Source: Arthonia radiata (taxonomy: Eukaryota > Ascomycota > Arthoniomycetes > Arthoniales > Arthoniaceae). From it: a stretch of DNA of 64,000 bases. This document shows positions 52,648 through 62,441 of this stretch, piece by piece. The position numbers and the translations under genes are program-made. The notes under the pieces were generated by a model that was not told the DNA's origin, searched no databases, and worked only from the letters and a program-made list of their open reading frames with translations. The stretch covers positions 1,240,001 through 1,304,000 of the forward strand of contig PSQN01000006.1 in NCBI GenBank assembly GCA_002989075.1, read 5' to 3'. The number at the start of each line of letters is the position of its first letter. Position 1 is the first letter of the stretch.

Positions 52648-53994
52648 TCAGTACTCCGTCAGCTTGGGGCAGCCTTCACAAGGTGGGAAGCTGTTCTTGG
52701 TCTCAACATAGACCTTCTGCATCCCATCCTCACGCTTCTCGAACTTGCTGTATACCGTCACGAGGTCATCAAGTTTGACGCGATGGCTGAGCATCCTCAT
52801 TGGGTCGATCTCCTTTGTCTGGATCATCTTCAACAACTTCTCCCAATACATGTGTACTGGCGCTTGACCGTTGCCAATGAGTCGAATACCACGCTCCATC
52901 ACAGCACCGATTGCGAAGTGGTTGGTATAGCCAGCATAGATACCGGTGATACCGACACGACCAAACGACTTGACGCTGGTGACGCACTCGTTGACGATCT
53001 CCGACGTGTCGGTCTCGAGACCCAGCTGTAGCTCGAAGTAATGGGCCCAGCCTTTCGGATACTCGCCAGCAACACACTCCAGCGCGACGTCTGGTCCACC
53101 ATGCACCATCTCCTTGAGCTTGGTCACAACAGTCGTGCCCTTGGGTAAACTGCTGAAATCGATCGTCTCCACCTTCGGGCTCTTGGACTTGACGTACTCG
53201 AGGCGCCAATTTTGGTCGATCATGATGACACGGCTTGCACCATTGATCCACGCAAAGTCCGCACACATCTGGCCGATTGGTCCCGCGCCCCAGATGGCCA
53301 CCACGTCATCTTTCTTCACACCCGTATCCACGACACAGTTCCAGCTTGTCGCGAGCACATCCGATAAGAAGAGACCCTTCTCATCAGGAACATCATCCGG
53401 TAGCTTCAGCAGGTTGACATCACCAAACGGTACGCGCACGTACTCCGCCTGGCCACCAGCAAATCCACCAGTGAAGTGGGCATACCCAAACATACCTGCG
53501 GTCCGACCTCCATACATGCCGTTCTCTATCGTGTTCGAATTCGTCTTCTCACACATACTGCTCTGCTTCTTCTGGCAGTACATGCAGCTTCCGCATGCGA
53601 TCTGGAAACTCGCTACCGCGCGGTCGCCTTTGTTGAATCCCTTACCCTGCGCATCGGGGCCAATGTCTTCGACAACACCGCAGAACTCATGGCCCAGAAT
53701 GTCGCCCTTCTCCATCTCGACAATGGCGCCATGGAGCAAGTGCAGATCTGACCCGCAGACGGTGGAGCCTGTGATCTTGAGGATGATGTCGCGCGGGTCG
53801 ACGACAATGGGCTTGGGAACCGTCACCATCTTGACGCTGTTCTTGCCATTCCAGACGAGGGCTCTCATGGTTTCCGTGGGATGCCCGTATTTGGCACGGT
53901 CGCGTGCTGGGTTGGTGACATCTTGGGTGATGACTGCGTTGTCGCCGTGGCCGATCATTTTCTCCGCGACGGAGGCGGCTTGTGCGAGAGCCAT
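52648..53994 (-). CDS. Zinc-dependent alcohol dehydrogenase, formaldehyde-dehydrogenase-like
   Basis: A medium-chain NAD(P)-dependent dehydrogenase of the formaldehyde-dehydrogenase-like subgroup; the true substrate is unknown. The intronless frame of 448 residues is taken from MALAQAASVAEKM; an upstream in-frame ATG at 54042 would add 16 residues of poor quality. Seen: catalytic zinc ligands in VCGSDLHLLHG and GHEFCGVVEDIG, the structural zinc site CGSCMYCQKKQSSMC (four Cys), the Rossmann motif WGAGPIGQMC, and a C-terminal half with MERGIRLIGNGQAPVHMYW, typical of this subgroup. The first 40 residues form an N-terminal extension. All catalytic residues are present. The large plus-strand frame over this gene is a shadow. 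Confidence 0.92.
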   Translation of the reverse strand: MALAQAASVAEKMIGHGDNAVITQDVTNPARDRAKYGHPTETMRALVWNGKNSVKMVTVPKPIVVDPRDIILKITGSTVCGSDLHLLHGAIVEMEKGDILGHEFCGVVEDIGPDAQGKGFNKGDRAVASFQIACGSCMYCQKKQSSMCEKTNSNTIENGMYGGRTAGMFGYAHFTGGFAGGQAEYVRVPFGDVNLLKLPDDVPDEKGLFLSDVLATSWNCVVDTGVKKDDVVAIWGAGPIGQMCADFAWINGASRVIMIDQNWRLEYVKSKSPKVETIDFSSLPKGTTVVTKLKEMVHGGPDVALECVAGEYPKGWAHYFELQLGLETDTSEIVNECVTSVKSFGRVGITGIYAGYTNHFAIGAVMERGIRLIGNGQAPVHMYWEKLLKMIQTKEIDPMRMLSHRVKLDDLVTVYSKFEKREDGMQKVYVETKNSFPPCEGCPKLTEY

Positions 53995-54437
53995 GTTAAT
54001 TTGATTCTGGCTGTTTTTGCTGAAGATGTTGATCTTTTCCAAAGGGCACGGAAATGTATTTCAATCTTGAACTGCACGAAGATTTGCTGCTGTTTCTCAT
54101 CGGCAGTTGCTGCGGTGCTTGCTTGCACCCTTGTGCCTGACGTCATCATTTTGCCTTTCATCATCATCGGTGCCTGTTGCAGAAGGTGGCTCCGGAAAGT
54201 GTCTGAACTTTGTTGCGGAAGAAAGAATAACCCCAGCAAAGTAGCATGACTGTTGGAAATCAAGAACAAGAGGGTGCAGCAACATTTTGTAGATCTTGCC
54301 GCATTGAGTACCCTGATGGATGGATGCCCCGTTTGAGGCTCTGCTGTCATATTCATTGTCTCATCCAATGCACTAGTATTGAGTACACTCTATATTGTAG
54401 AAGCTCATCGTCATAGTCCGGCCATCAATCATCATTG
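53995..54437. other. Intergenic, promoter of the dehydrogenase gene
   Basis: Region between two minus-strand genes. No further gene is supported. Confidence 0.4.
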
Positions 54438-55419
54438 TTATCGTCCCAACAGCTCTTCGCCCATCTCCACGGTGAACAGCACCCTCTCGGTCGTCTCAAC
54501 CTCTACCGTTCCATCGTGGCTCACGACATGATTACTCGTGCTCACCTGGCCGGTCATTGACGTCGACCAATCCTCAACGTCCCATTCAAGACCCTTCGTG
54601 CTGATCATAGCTTTACCGAATATGGGTAGTATACCCACATTGGGCGAGAACAACCGGTTCTTCTTTGCGCCTACGGTACTTGCGGGAGGTGACAGCTGAA
54701 TAACATGCCTCCTCCCCGAGTTCAGAACCCAGCTCACGCTCCGCTCACTCACCAGCCAGAACCGCAAACCTTCATTAGCCTCTCCATGTCGCGCGAATTC
54801 AGAGAGCAAACCAATACCATGATCTACGCGCCCGCCAAGGCCGCCGAAGACAATCACATCGCTCTCTTCGCTTTCAGGCACTCCATCAACGTTCCGCGTC
54901 GCGAGTGTATTCAGCACATTCTCAAAGCTGTTCACCTGGTCCTGAAAGCCACTAAGCTTTCCCTCAGCATGTTCAACAAGCTGCTTGGGCGTCGCAAAGT
55001 GATCTTGTAGAACGCGTATCCATTTAATGCATTTACCGAAGTCTGTGCTATATTGATCGGGGTCGTGGGAGATCAGCACTGGATCCTTTGAGCGGAGGTA
55101 ATGCTCGATCGTGCTGGGCTGGATGGAGTCGAGATCGCCGGGGATGATGTGTGGTGGCTTTTCGGGGTGTGAGTTCGCATATACATAGACTTGTTGTAGG
55201 ACATACATAGTGCGCCCCGTTTTTGCTAGCCTCAAGGTCTTTTACGCGATTCGCACCGCCGTCAGCGTAGAGCCGCCATGTTGCTTGCGCGTAGCAGCGG
55301 TTGAAGGCTTCTTTGCTGAGGAGGGGCTGGTCGAGGACGATGAGGAAGGTGTTGCGTTTGCTGCTGCTATTTGTGGGTGCGCTGAAAAGTAAGCCAGGGT
55401 CGTCAGTGATGGTTGCCAT
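54438..55419 (-). CDS. Thiamine pyrophosphokinase (EC 2.7.6.2)
   Basis: The enzyme transfers pyrophosphate from ATP to thiamine, making the cofactor thiamine diphosphate. Two exons, 55207-55419 and 54438-55157, with a 49-bp intron (GTATGT...AAAG). The 310-residue product has, in order, LIVLDQPL (start of the catalytic fold), YADGGANRVKDL (about 51-62), IIPGDLDSI with the metal-binding DLDS, DQYSTDFGKCI, and FGGLGGRVDH, the thiamine/ATP site. The C-terminal beta domain ends with LEWDVEDW and STSNHVVS. These motifs and the length match yeast Thi80 (319 residues). The exon join HY/PPHIIPGDLDS restores the normal spacing between the first two motifs. Confidence 0.92.
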
Positions 55420-57352
55420 ACGTTGCTGATGCTGCAGGAGCGATGATCGAGATATGCATGGTGTGATGCTAGACTTCTTTTGGCAGTATGTGATGCTACG
55501 TGGAGAGATGCGTTCTGTCTTCCACTCCTTTTATATGCGCTCGCAAACCGTGTCCATGCCATCTTAATGTTCTTGAGGAAGTAACTATGAGCTCGAGAAT
55601 CCCGTGAAGCCTTTTTGACGTCTGATAGCCCTCTGAACGACAGCTCGATGGCCAGCAAGCACGGCGTGGAGCCGTGTAGGCTCAGCTCTGCAACGGTCCA
55701 CAGGTCATCCTGGGAAGGACAACACGGAAAAGGGCGTATCGAGTGCGCAGAACGCGTAGCGAGGACAGACATTTTTCACGAAAAGAGCACGTGAAAGAGC
55801 GAAAAAGACAATATCTTCCCTTACTCCATGTCGTTATTTGCTATTGCTCCTCCGATTGCTAGAGGTGTTGAAGATAGAGACGTCTTACAGTTCTCACAGC
55901 TTTGCGAAGTCCTTTCTTGTTCGTTCTTAGCTTTGTATCACGCAGAAAACCCAAAAGCGATCCCATCATTTTCTTGCTTGGGTATCGTAACGTCGACATT
56001 TTATTCCACGCTTTGCATCATCCCTTCCGACCGTAATTTGATAGCTGAACGAGTGGGACATACGATCTCGGTCACCTCGACCTTGCTTGTTCCTGAGCAA
56101 AATCCTGGGGTGTCGCATGGACCCTTAGCAAACGACTGCCAAGGGCAAAAGAAAATCCTATCAACGATCAAATCCAGCTGCAGACCATCGCTCGAGGGTG
56201 CCTTCTATAGCATTCATATTGACACTAAGCACCTAAGATGAGGAGCCTGAGGCCTGGGCTGATCGTCAACAGCGTCTCTGCTTATCATTGCCTCACACCA
56301 CATGTCAAGAGCTATCGACATCCAATGAATCAACATTGACCATTATTGGTGAAGGCCAGTGTGAGTTGCCATATCAAACAGCAATCTGCAGCATAGAGTG
56401 ACCCATGGACCATCACCTCAGGCGCACACATCAGCGGCATGTCTAACACTCGCTGCAATGGTTACGGCACATGTTGCTCTCGTTTCGCTCGGACTGAATG
56501 AGTGAGTCTGTCAGCGGAGCCTGTACAGCTTTTCGGAACGCGTAGACCACCTATAGCATTATGTGAGTTGCGCTGTGTGCGTTGCGCGCCTCTGGTAACA
56601 ATTCGCGCCACAATCGTTGGGGCGATTTGCCTGCCATAACCAATTGTGCCCGGTTTGCGAGCTTGCCCCTGCGGTATGGAGTTCGGCACCTGATCGAGCA
56701 AGAAAGTGGAAAGCAGCACATCAACAACAATACAAACGGTGTATGTACATCAAGGCATAAACGGGCCAGCTTCGTCATTCGCCAGCCGCTCGTTCGCAGT
56801 CAGGTCGACACCGAGCAATATCAAGGTCGGTTTTCGTCATACTGCTAACGCCTCCTCGTTGCACGTCACAAACCTCAACTGACTCGGTCTGTATTCCAAA
56901 CATATGTTCTTGGTCGTTTGCAGAAATACGAACGGCATGGTTTGCATCAACTCTTGTCGAGAAACTATTTAAGGGCCTTTTTCGTCTTCCTTCTTCCCCT
57001 CTTCCGCACCTACTCGCATTATTAAAAGCTTCGAAACTTAGCAGTGTCTACCAGAATACACATCAAACGACCGCACCGTTCGTCGCCACCGTAAGTCTCC
57101 TTCAGGGCCTTCCTCGTCCTCCTACTTCCTTATTCCCTTGCTCTGCATTTGCTCATATTGATGCAGACTTGGAAAGCCCGCAGTCAATCACCGTTTGTCG
57201 ATAGTAAGTCTACTCAAGGCCCTCCTCGGCCGTGCTTCCTCCTTCCTCATGACGATGTCACGCACCAAAACTTCCTCGGATACAACGAGCTTCACCCAGT
57301 CAATAGCATATTGTACGCAGCATTACGAAGTATAACCTGTATACACAGAGCA
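55420..57352. other. Long intergenic region with spliced 5' leader of the proline-rich gene
   Basis: A 137-codon plus frame at 55828-56241 lacks support. From about 56960 (TATTTAAG) the leader of the proline-rich gene begins. Two introns are readable: 57091-57166 (GTAAGT...GATGCAG) and 57204-57348 (GTAAGT...ACACAG), the second ending 4 nt before the start codon at 57353. Both introns start with similar pyrimidine-rich sequence. Confidence 0.5.
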
Positions 57353-58957
57353 ATGTCTTCAGTAGCTTTACCAGCACTACACCCTGGTCCGCGGGGCGGG
57401 TCACCACCACCCGATCCACCACCAATCCCGCCACCGCGTCCGATCGCGCCGCGCCCGCCATCGCCCAGCCCACCGTCGCCTGGCCCGCCATCGCCCACTA
57501 AAACCAGTCCAGCTGGGCTTCTGGCTATTAGCGGCTCGGATATGTCTCCGCGGCTACCTTCACCTATCCCAGACCAACCGCCGCGTCCGCGCACGCCAAC
57601 GTCTGACCCATCCAGAACCGATTCCACAGTCTCATATGTGCTGAGCTCGTCCCACGACACGAGCAATACTGTTGTCCAGGGCACCGGCCCAGAGCCCACT
57701 CCTCAACCGCCGCCTTCACCACCACCAGGGCCAGCACCACGTCCAGGGACGCCTCGTCCACCAGTCCCCAGCCCACCCGGACCTGATGCGTCGGTACTGT
57801 CTGTGAAACGCTCATCGCAAGGCAGTTCGAAGCATACTGTCTCCGGCGTATCGAATGGCGGTCTTATCGTCGACGGCACTGTTGCCTTCGCCATCCCGTC
57901 ACCTCCGCCGCCCACTCCACCACTTACTCCAGTACCTGACCATCCGCGTCCAGTCAGCCCGCTCACCCTGCGCCCTTTATCTCTCGCTGAAGCCAGTCGA
58001 GCTGGATGCCTAGACAATATGCCGTCACCACCGCCTTTACCACCGCCATCCCCGGACCAGCCTCCGATTCCGGATCCACGTCCGCCTACGCCGCGTCCCC
58101 TCACGCCGCCTTCTCAGCCTAGGCCGGAGACGAGCCCAGTAGCACAGAGCGATGGACCGGCGTGTGCTAGGGGTAGACCCCGCACTCACTTGTTGAGATC
58201 TGTACCGGGCCTCCCACCCAACTCAGCGGACGATGCGGACATGCGCAGCATCACGCAAGTGGGTGTGGGTGCTGGGACGATCTGGCTTGCTGATGATGAT
58301 CAGGACCCAGGAAAGGGCAAGAGCTCTCCTCCACCGGAGCCACCAAAGCCACAGCCGCCGCCACCATACCCTACTCAGCGAGGTGTTGGAGTGATCATGC
58401 TCAGCGATGATCAAGATCCAGGCAAGGGCAAGAGCTCGCCTCCACCGGAGCCACCAAAGCCAAAGCCGCCGCCGCCATATCCTACTCAGCGAGGCATCGG
58501 CATTGATATGTTCAGCGACGACCAAGATCCAAGAAAGGGCAAGAGCTCTCCACCGACGCCACCGCCCAAGCCGAAGACGCCGCCGCCATATCCGACACAG
58601 CGACTGGTCTACATTCATGGTCCATACCCTTCACCGCCACCGACGCGACCGGGATCGCCGCCGCCGAGGCCACCAACACCGCCACCCACGCCGCCTCCTG
58701 GCCACCACGCTCATGTCGATGATTTAGTGGACAAGCACGAAGATTCGGAGCCTGAGCCTGCGAGACCGAAGCCTCCACCAGAGCCCCTCCCGGATCTGCC
58801 GCGCCCCGACAGCCCGCAGGGTCCTCGTCCAGACTTCTTCGTTTTAGGAAGTGATCACGAGAAGTGGACGCTTGAGCAAGCATACGACAGTCGAAAGCCG
58901 GCACACGGCGGCAGCACTACTAGTGTGTGGACGTCGCCGTATCTGCTGGTCACCTGA
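57353..58957 (+). CDS. Proline-rich, disordered protein with internal repeats (534 aa)
   Basis: Function unknown. The start is MSSVALPALHPGPRGG (57353), right after a predicted leader intron; the open frame extends upstream to 57149, but that part lies within introns. The protein is mostly PPP, SPPxP, PRPPxP and similar polyproline runs separated by short Ser/Asp-rich blocks, so it should be unstructured and full of SH3/WW-type ligand motifs. Three 37-residue repeats beginning DDQDPGKGKSSPPPEPPKP occur in the C-terminal third. The last 100 residues are less repetitive, ending TTSVWTSPYLLVT. No signal peptide or membrane helix is seen. A 62-bp intron with a GCTAAC branch (58967-59028) seems to lie in the 3' UTR. 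Several long antisense frames here are shadows of the proline codons. Confidence 0.7.
   Translation: MSSVALPALHPGPRGGSPPPDPPPIPPPRPIAPRPPSPSPPSPGPPSPTKTSPAGLLAISGSDMSPRLPSPIPDQPPRPRTPTSDPSRTDSTVSYVLSSSHDTSNTVVQGTGPEPTPQPPPSPPPGPAPRPGTPRPPVPSPPGPDASVLSVKRSSQGSSKHTVSGVSNGGLIVDGTVAFAIPSPPPPTPPLTPVPDHPRPVSPLTLRPLSLAEASRAGCLDNMPSPPPLPPPSPDQPPIPDPRPPTPRPLTPPSQPRPETSPVAQSDGPACARGRPRTHLLRSVPGLPPNSADDADMRSITQVGVGAGTIWLADDDQDPGKGKSSPPPEPPKPQPPPPYPTQRGVGVIMLSDDQDPGKGKSSPPPEPPKPKPPPPYPTQRGIGIDMFSDDQDPRKGKSSPPTPPPKPKTPPPYPTQRLVYIHGPYPSPPPTRPGSPPPRPPTPPPTPPPGHHAHVDDLVDKHEDSEPEPARPKPPPEPLPDLPRPDSPQGPRPDFFVLGSDHEKWTLEQAYDSRKPAHGGSTTSVWTSPYLLVT
58292..58612 (+). repeat. 111-bp coding tandem repeat, three units
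   Basis: Units beginning near 58295, 58406 and 58517 share GATCA(A/G)GA(C/T)CCAGG...AAGGGCAAGAGCTC and CCATA(C/T)CCTACTCAGCGAGG. The period is 111 bp (37 codons). Units 1 and 2 are the closest; unit 3 is more diverged in its second half. The repeat lies inside the proline-rich gene and preserves its frame. Confidence 0.85.
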
Positions 58958-60303
58958 GTGTATACGGTAAGTAGGTGTAGCGCCTGCCCGTCTCAATTCT
59001 CTTCAAGCATATAGCTAACGCTCTATAGAAGACATGAAGCTGTTATCAGTGACTTGATGGAAAGGCACGATAGCATTTGGCGAGTACGCCCCGTTGGATG
59101 TTCTGTATAAAGTCTGTTTGTCTGAGATTCCCATGCATCTGAGACGCAGCATGGACAATTGGACTTCGCAACGGTGCATGCCAGCAGCTGGTGAGATCAG
59201 TACGCGAGCATGTACCCTTCGTATTGCTACAATGTATTAATCGTCGAATCATTTCGTGTTGACCACAAAATTGCCTCTTGTGCTGCTTCGCGAAGAACAT
59301 GCTGCTACTCGCGTTCACCGCGCAAAGCGACCTTGTAGTATACTACTTGAAACGATATTAATCAAGCTTAAACACCCCGATTAAGAAATTATCAGTGACC
59401 AGAACATCGCGACCAGGCCACTATGTATTATAGATGATGTGTTCTTCCTCGTGGTCCCTTTTGATCGTTTCCACTGTTCTGATCACCAACCATCTTACAA
59501 CCGCTGCTCTTTTGCAATGTGCGACTTGGTATTCATCGACACGTTGAATGAACGTGTCTGGAGCACACATCTGCACACATCAACTATGCCAGACCCCGGT
59601 CCAGACTATCGCGGAGGGCAGCACGCGTGATCGCAACAACTAAAGTCGGCCCGAGTGCATAACATTCTAGCCAAATCCCTCTTCCAACAAAACCAGAGAC
59701 TGGTATAGAGAGGGAGCCGGACGCCGTTCGTCGCTCGGGCCGGGAATTGGAACGTGTTGAGTGCCTGATCGAGAGTGATTTTGAGGCTATGGACCACCTC
59801 TTTGGAGTAACAACTTCGGCTGGTTAAGTAGGCTATGGTAGCGTGGCAAGCACGACAAGCTCATGAGCAGCACTCTTGCCGATGCTTCGTGTCTCAACTG
59901 ATAGCTGCTGCAATCGGCCTGCATTTTGTCAACACCAATCCAGATGATGTATTCATTTTATTCGTATGCTGCAAACATGTCCAGATGTCGCGCATTATGA
60001 AGTGTGATATTCCAGAAAAGCTGAGAGAGGCCTTATCAAACGATATCGTCTGAAAGCTGTATAAAGAGACTTCTCAGCAGCACTTGTATGATGTATATGC
60101 CACAGTCAAACATTGACGAGGATATTCGAGCGCAACATTCGAGTCAGCGCTCGCACATCAAAGTACGCGTATCATGAGCATTCACGCACTCCAAAACTTC
60201 GAGAAAGCTCCGCGCCAACAACGCGTTCCATCAGTGTGGCTCTCCGTTCGCCGTTGCGTCCGTCAGCCCGTTTCCCAACGCGTTTGCCGTCGTTAACAAA
60301 ACC
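58958..60303. other. Intergenic, nothing coding recognised
   Basis: Starts with the 3' UTR intron of the proline-rich gene; the rest (about 1.2 kb) has only short frames without support. From about 60150 it resembles the upstream region of the second small Gly/Pro gene (about 61190 on). Confidence 0.4.
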
Positions 60304-60439
60304 ATGTCTCTGCTCCCTCGGTCTTCCTATTCCTCACCACCTTCAACACCTTCCGCACAATCTCCAACTTTACCAAACTTCGAAACCCCGGAAACACTCG
60401 CTTACCCTCGAACTCACTATCAACGCACGCACCAAAAAC

Positions 60440-60683
60440 ATGACGGCCCCACCCCCCAACTCTCCCGATCCCGACGGCGGTGGCGGCTGAGGAGGCGGGC
60501 GGCGGCGGACAACCGCCGTGGAACAATCGCTGGGACGAGATGTCAGTCGGGCAGATCGACTTTCGTGGGCGGTATATGCTACCCAACTCGAAAGATGCAC
60601 TGCGCAAAGATGCTCGACAGAAGCTGGGTGCGCAACTTCATGTGATGGGTGCGACTGGCAGGAAGTACACTGGCAAGCGTTAG
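60440..60683 (+). pseudogene. Small Gly/Pro-rich protein gene, copy 1, frameshifted
   Basis: Paralog of the gene at 61474-61719. The ATG at 60440 begins MTAPPPNSPDPDGGGG and then meets TGA inside the GGC/GGT run; the rest, QPPWNNRWDEMSVGQIDF and PNSKDALRKDARQKLGAQL, is in another frame and ends at 60683. In the sister copy both parts are in one frame. A length change in the glycine-codon run is the simplest cause, either in the genome or as a sequencing error in GC-rich repeats. The leader before the ATG also resembles that of copy 2. Confidence 0.6.
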
Positions 60684-61473
60684 ATCAGGTTGTCAATGGC
60701 GCTGGGCAGACTGGTATGCATTGAAGATCGGTCTGCCGGCGCTGCGATGTTGACCCTTCTGGAATCGCCTTGGACGCTATGGGGCTTGTCTGCCTCGCCC
60801 TGGCGATGATATGGACAGAGCATGCGTGTTGAGGAGCGTGTAACGACGCTTCTAGTAACGACAGATGTGCGGGGAGATAGCCGAGAGCATATCATGATCT
60901 CGCTTTCTGGGATCTCGTGGTAAAATACCAGATACCTCTCGTCAAATGAATCTTCTTGCACATATCTTGAGATTGTTCTAGGAAGTCGTTGTAATTTCCA
61001 ATGTCTTTGCACAATGTCATCCTTAAACCTCCCTAGCTCGTTATGGACATGACATCCCAACATGTCTTCATCGTGGACAGTCTTGAAACATGCGGCTCTT
61101 GTAAAAGCTAATCCACTCTTCTTGCGCCATCGTGCCTACCCGGGGCGTAGTTATACGCTTTCAAAATATTGGTAGATGACGCTTTGGCGGCGTCGAAGCT
61201 TCACGATCAGCGGCGACACCCGTAGCACCAACGAAGTCTCCGCAGCGTTTGCTCCTCGTTCTTCCTCTCGTTCGCATCCGGGCCGGCAAACCAACGTCGT
61301 CGTCCGCTACGCAAACATGCTAGCGCATCAGTAACCTACTTAATGCCTCTTTCTCGCACCCTTCTTCCTGCTCTTCACCAACCCTCACACTCGCAAACTT
61401 GACCAGATTCCGAATCTTTGAACAACTCGACATCATCTACACTTACTGAACCTACACTACTCTCGACACTACT
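60684..61473. other. Spacer between the duplicated small genes
   Basis: A minus-strand frame at 60680-61063 is unsupported. The second half (from about 61190) is the leader region of copy 2, similar to that of copy 1. Confidence 0.4.
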
Positions 61474-61719
61474 ATGACGCAACCACCCCCAAACGCGCCG
61501 GATCCTGATAACGGCGGCAACGGCGGCGGTGGAAACAATGGGCCGCAGCCTCCCTGGAATAATCGCTGGGCTGAGATTTCGGTGGAGCAGGTCGACTTCC
61601 ACGGCCAGTATGGGCTAGCCAGTCCGAAAGACGCGCTGCGTAGAGAGTCGTGGCAGCTACTAGCTGCCCAACTTAAGGCGATGGACGCGCAGTCCGACAA
61701 GCTTCTTCGCCAGTGCTAG
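61474..61719 (+). CDS. Small Gly/Pro-rich protein, copy 2 (81 aa)
   Basis: Function unknown. The product has a disordered N-terminus (MTQPPPNAPDPDNGGN, then a glycine run) and a conserved C-terminal half QPPWNNRWAEISVEQVDFHG...SPKDALRRESWQLLAAQLKAM that also occurs in copy 1, so the WNNRW-to-AQL segment is the likely functional part, probably one or two helices. No signal peptide or membrane segment is seen. The leader is pyrimidine-rich with ACTACT repeats before the ATG. The distance to copy 1 is 1034 bp. Confidence 0.6.
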   Translation: MTQPPPNAPDPDNGGNGGGGNNGPQPPWNNRWAEISVEQVDFHGQYGLASPKDALRRESWQLLAAQLKAMDAQSDKLLRQC

Positions 61720-62441
61720 ACTGAGCACAGTATTGTTGGAGTTGTGCGGTGGGTTCTCCTTCCAATATCAGCTCATCTCTTACGCGTCCTAAAGAATTAC
61801 GCTGACTTCCTGCTGAGCCGACGACAGCCCGCTGGTACGCTTCGACGACCTTCAATGTGCAAGCATCCTCTTGAGCTTGCCGCTCTCGCCGGTCGATCGG
61901 TTTCAGTACATCAGAGATGAGCGCACGATCATGTGCTCGGGCGTTCAGCCAGGCTGAAAACACTTCACTTGAAGTGTAGACTTTGGATGGAGTTGATGAT
62001 GTCTGGCAGTCATTCCTTTGAGTAATCGTTGTATTTGAGTCAGCGCGACGCTGCTGGCGAGGGTACTATCTAAATTACTTAGCCAGTCTCTGGAGTAATC
62101 GATTCTATGTCTTCAGTGTTCTCCACGAAACTAAAATGTTTCTGTCGGGCATTTGGTGCCTTAAATATCGGGCACGCAGAAAATGCCATAGCAACCAAGA
62201 TGCGTATCTTAACATCATGGCTCTGACAAGCTTCAAGATCGCTAAAAGATGGCAGGAGCGACTGTCATTCATGCAGGTTTGGCTGAAAATCGGCAGCACC
62301 TTGCCCACAGATACAAGACGAGCCTCACTTCACACAGCTCCTGCACTGAATCTCACCCACTTGAGACTTTATGCCTGACTCACGACCCGTTAGCCTTTTT
62401 CGGCTTTCAGACAGCCCTTGCGAATTTTCTGTTTTGTTGCA
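61720..62441. other. Intergenic, nothing recognised
   Basis: Upstream region of the last gene; short frames on both strands look random. Confidence 0.4.

Noticed and set aside
53114-54004. 296-codon plus-strand frame
   Set aside because: Antisense shadow of the zinc-dependent dehydrogenase gene.
55242-55772. 176-codon minus-strand frame
   Set aside because: Overlaps the first exon of thiamine pyrophosphokinase in another frame; no domain or signal.
55828-56241. 137-codon plus-strand frame
   Set aside because: No domain, no signal, no splice sites, no good start context; could be chance.
57149-57352. N-terminal extension of the proline-rich frame
   Set aside because: The segment overlaps two leader introns with good splice sites; the Met at 57353 follows the second acceptor directly.
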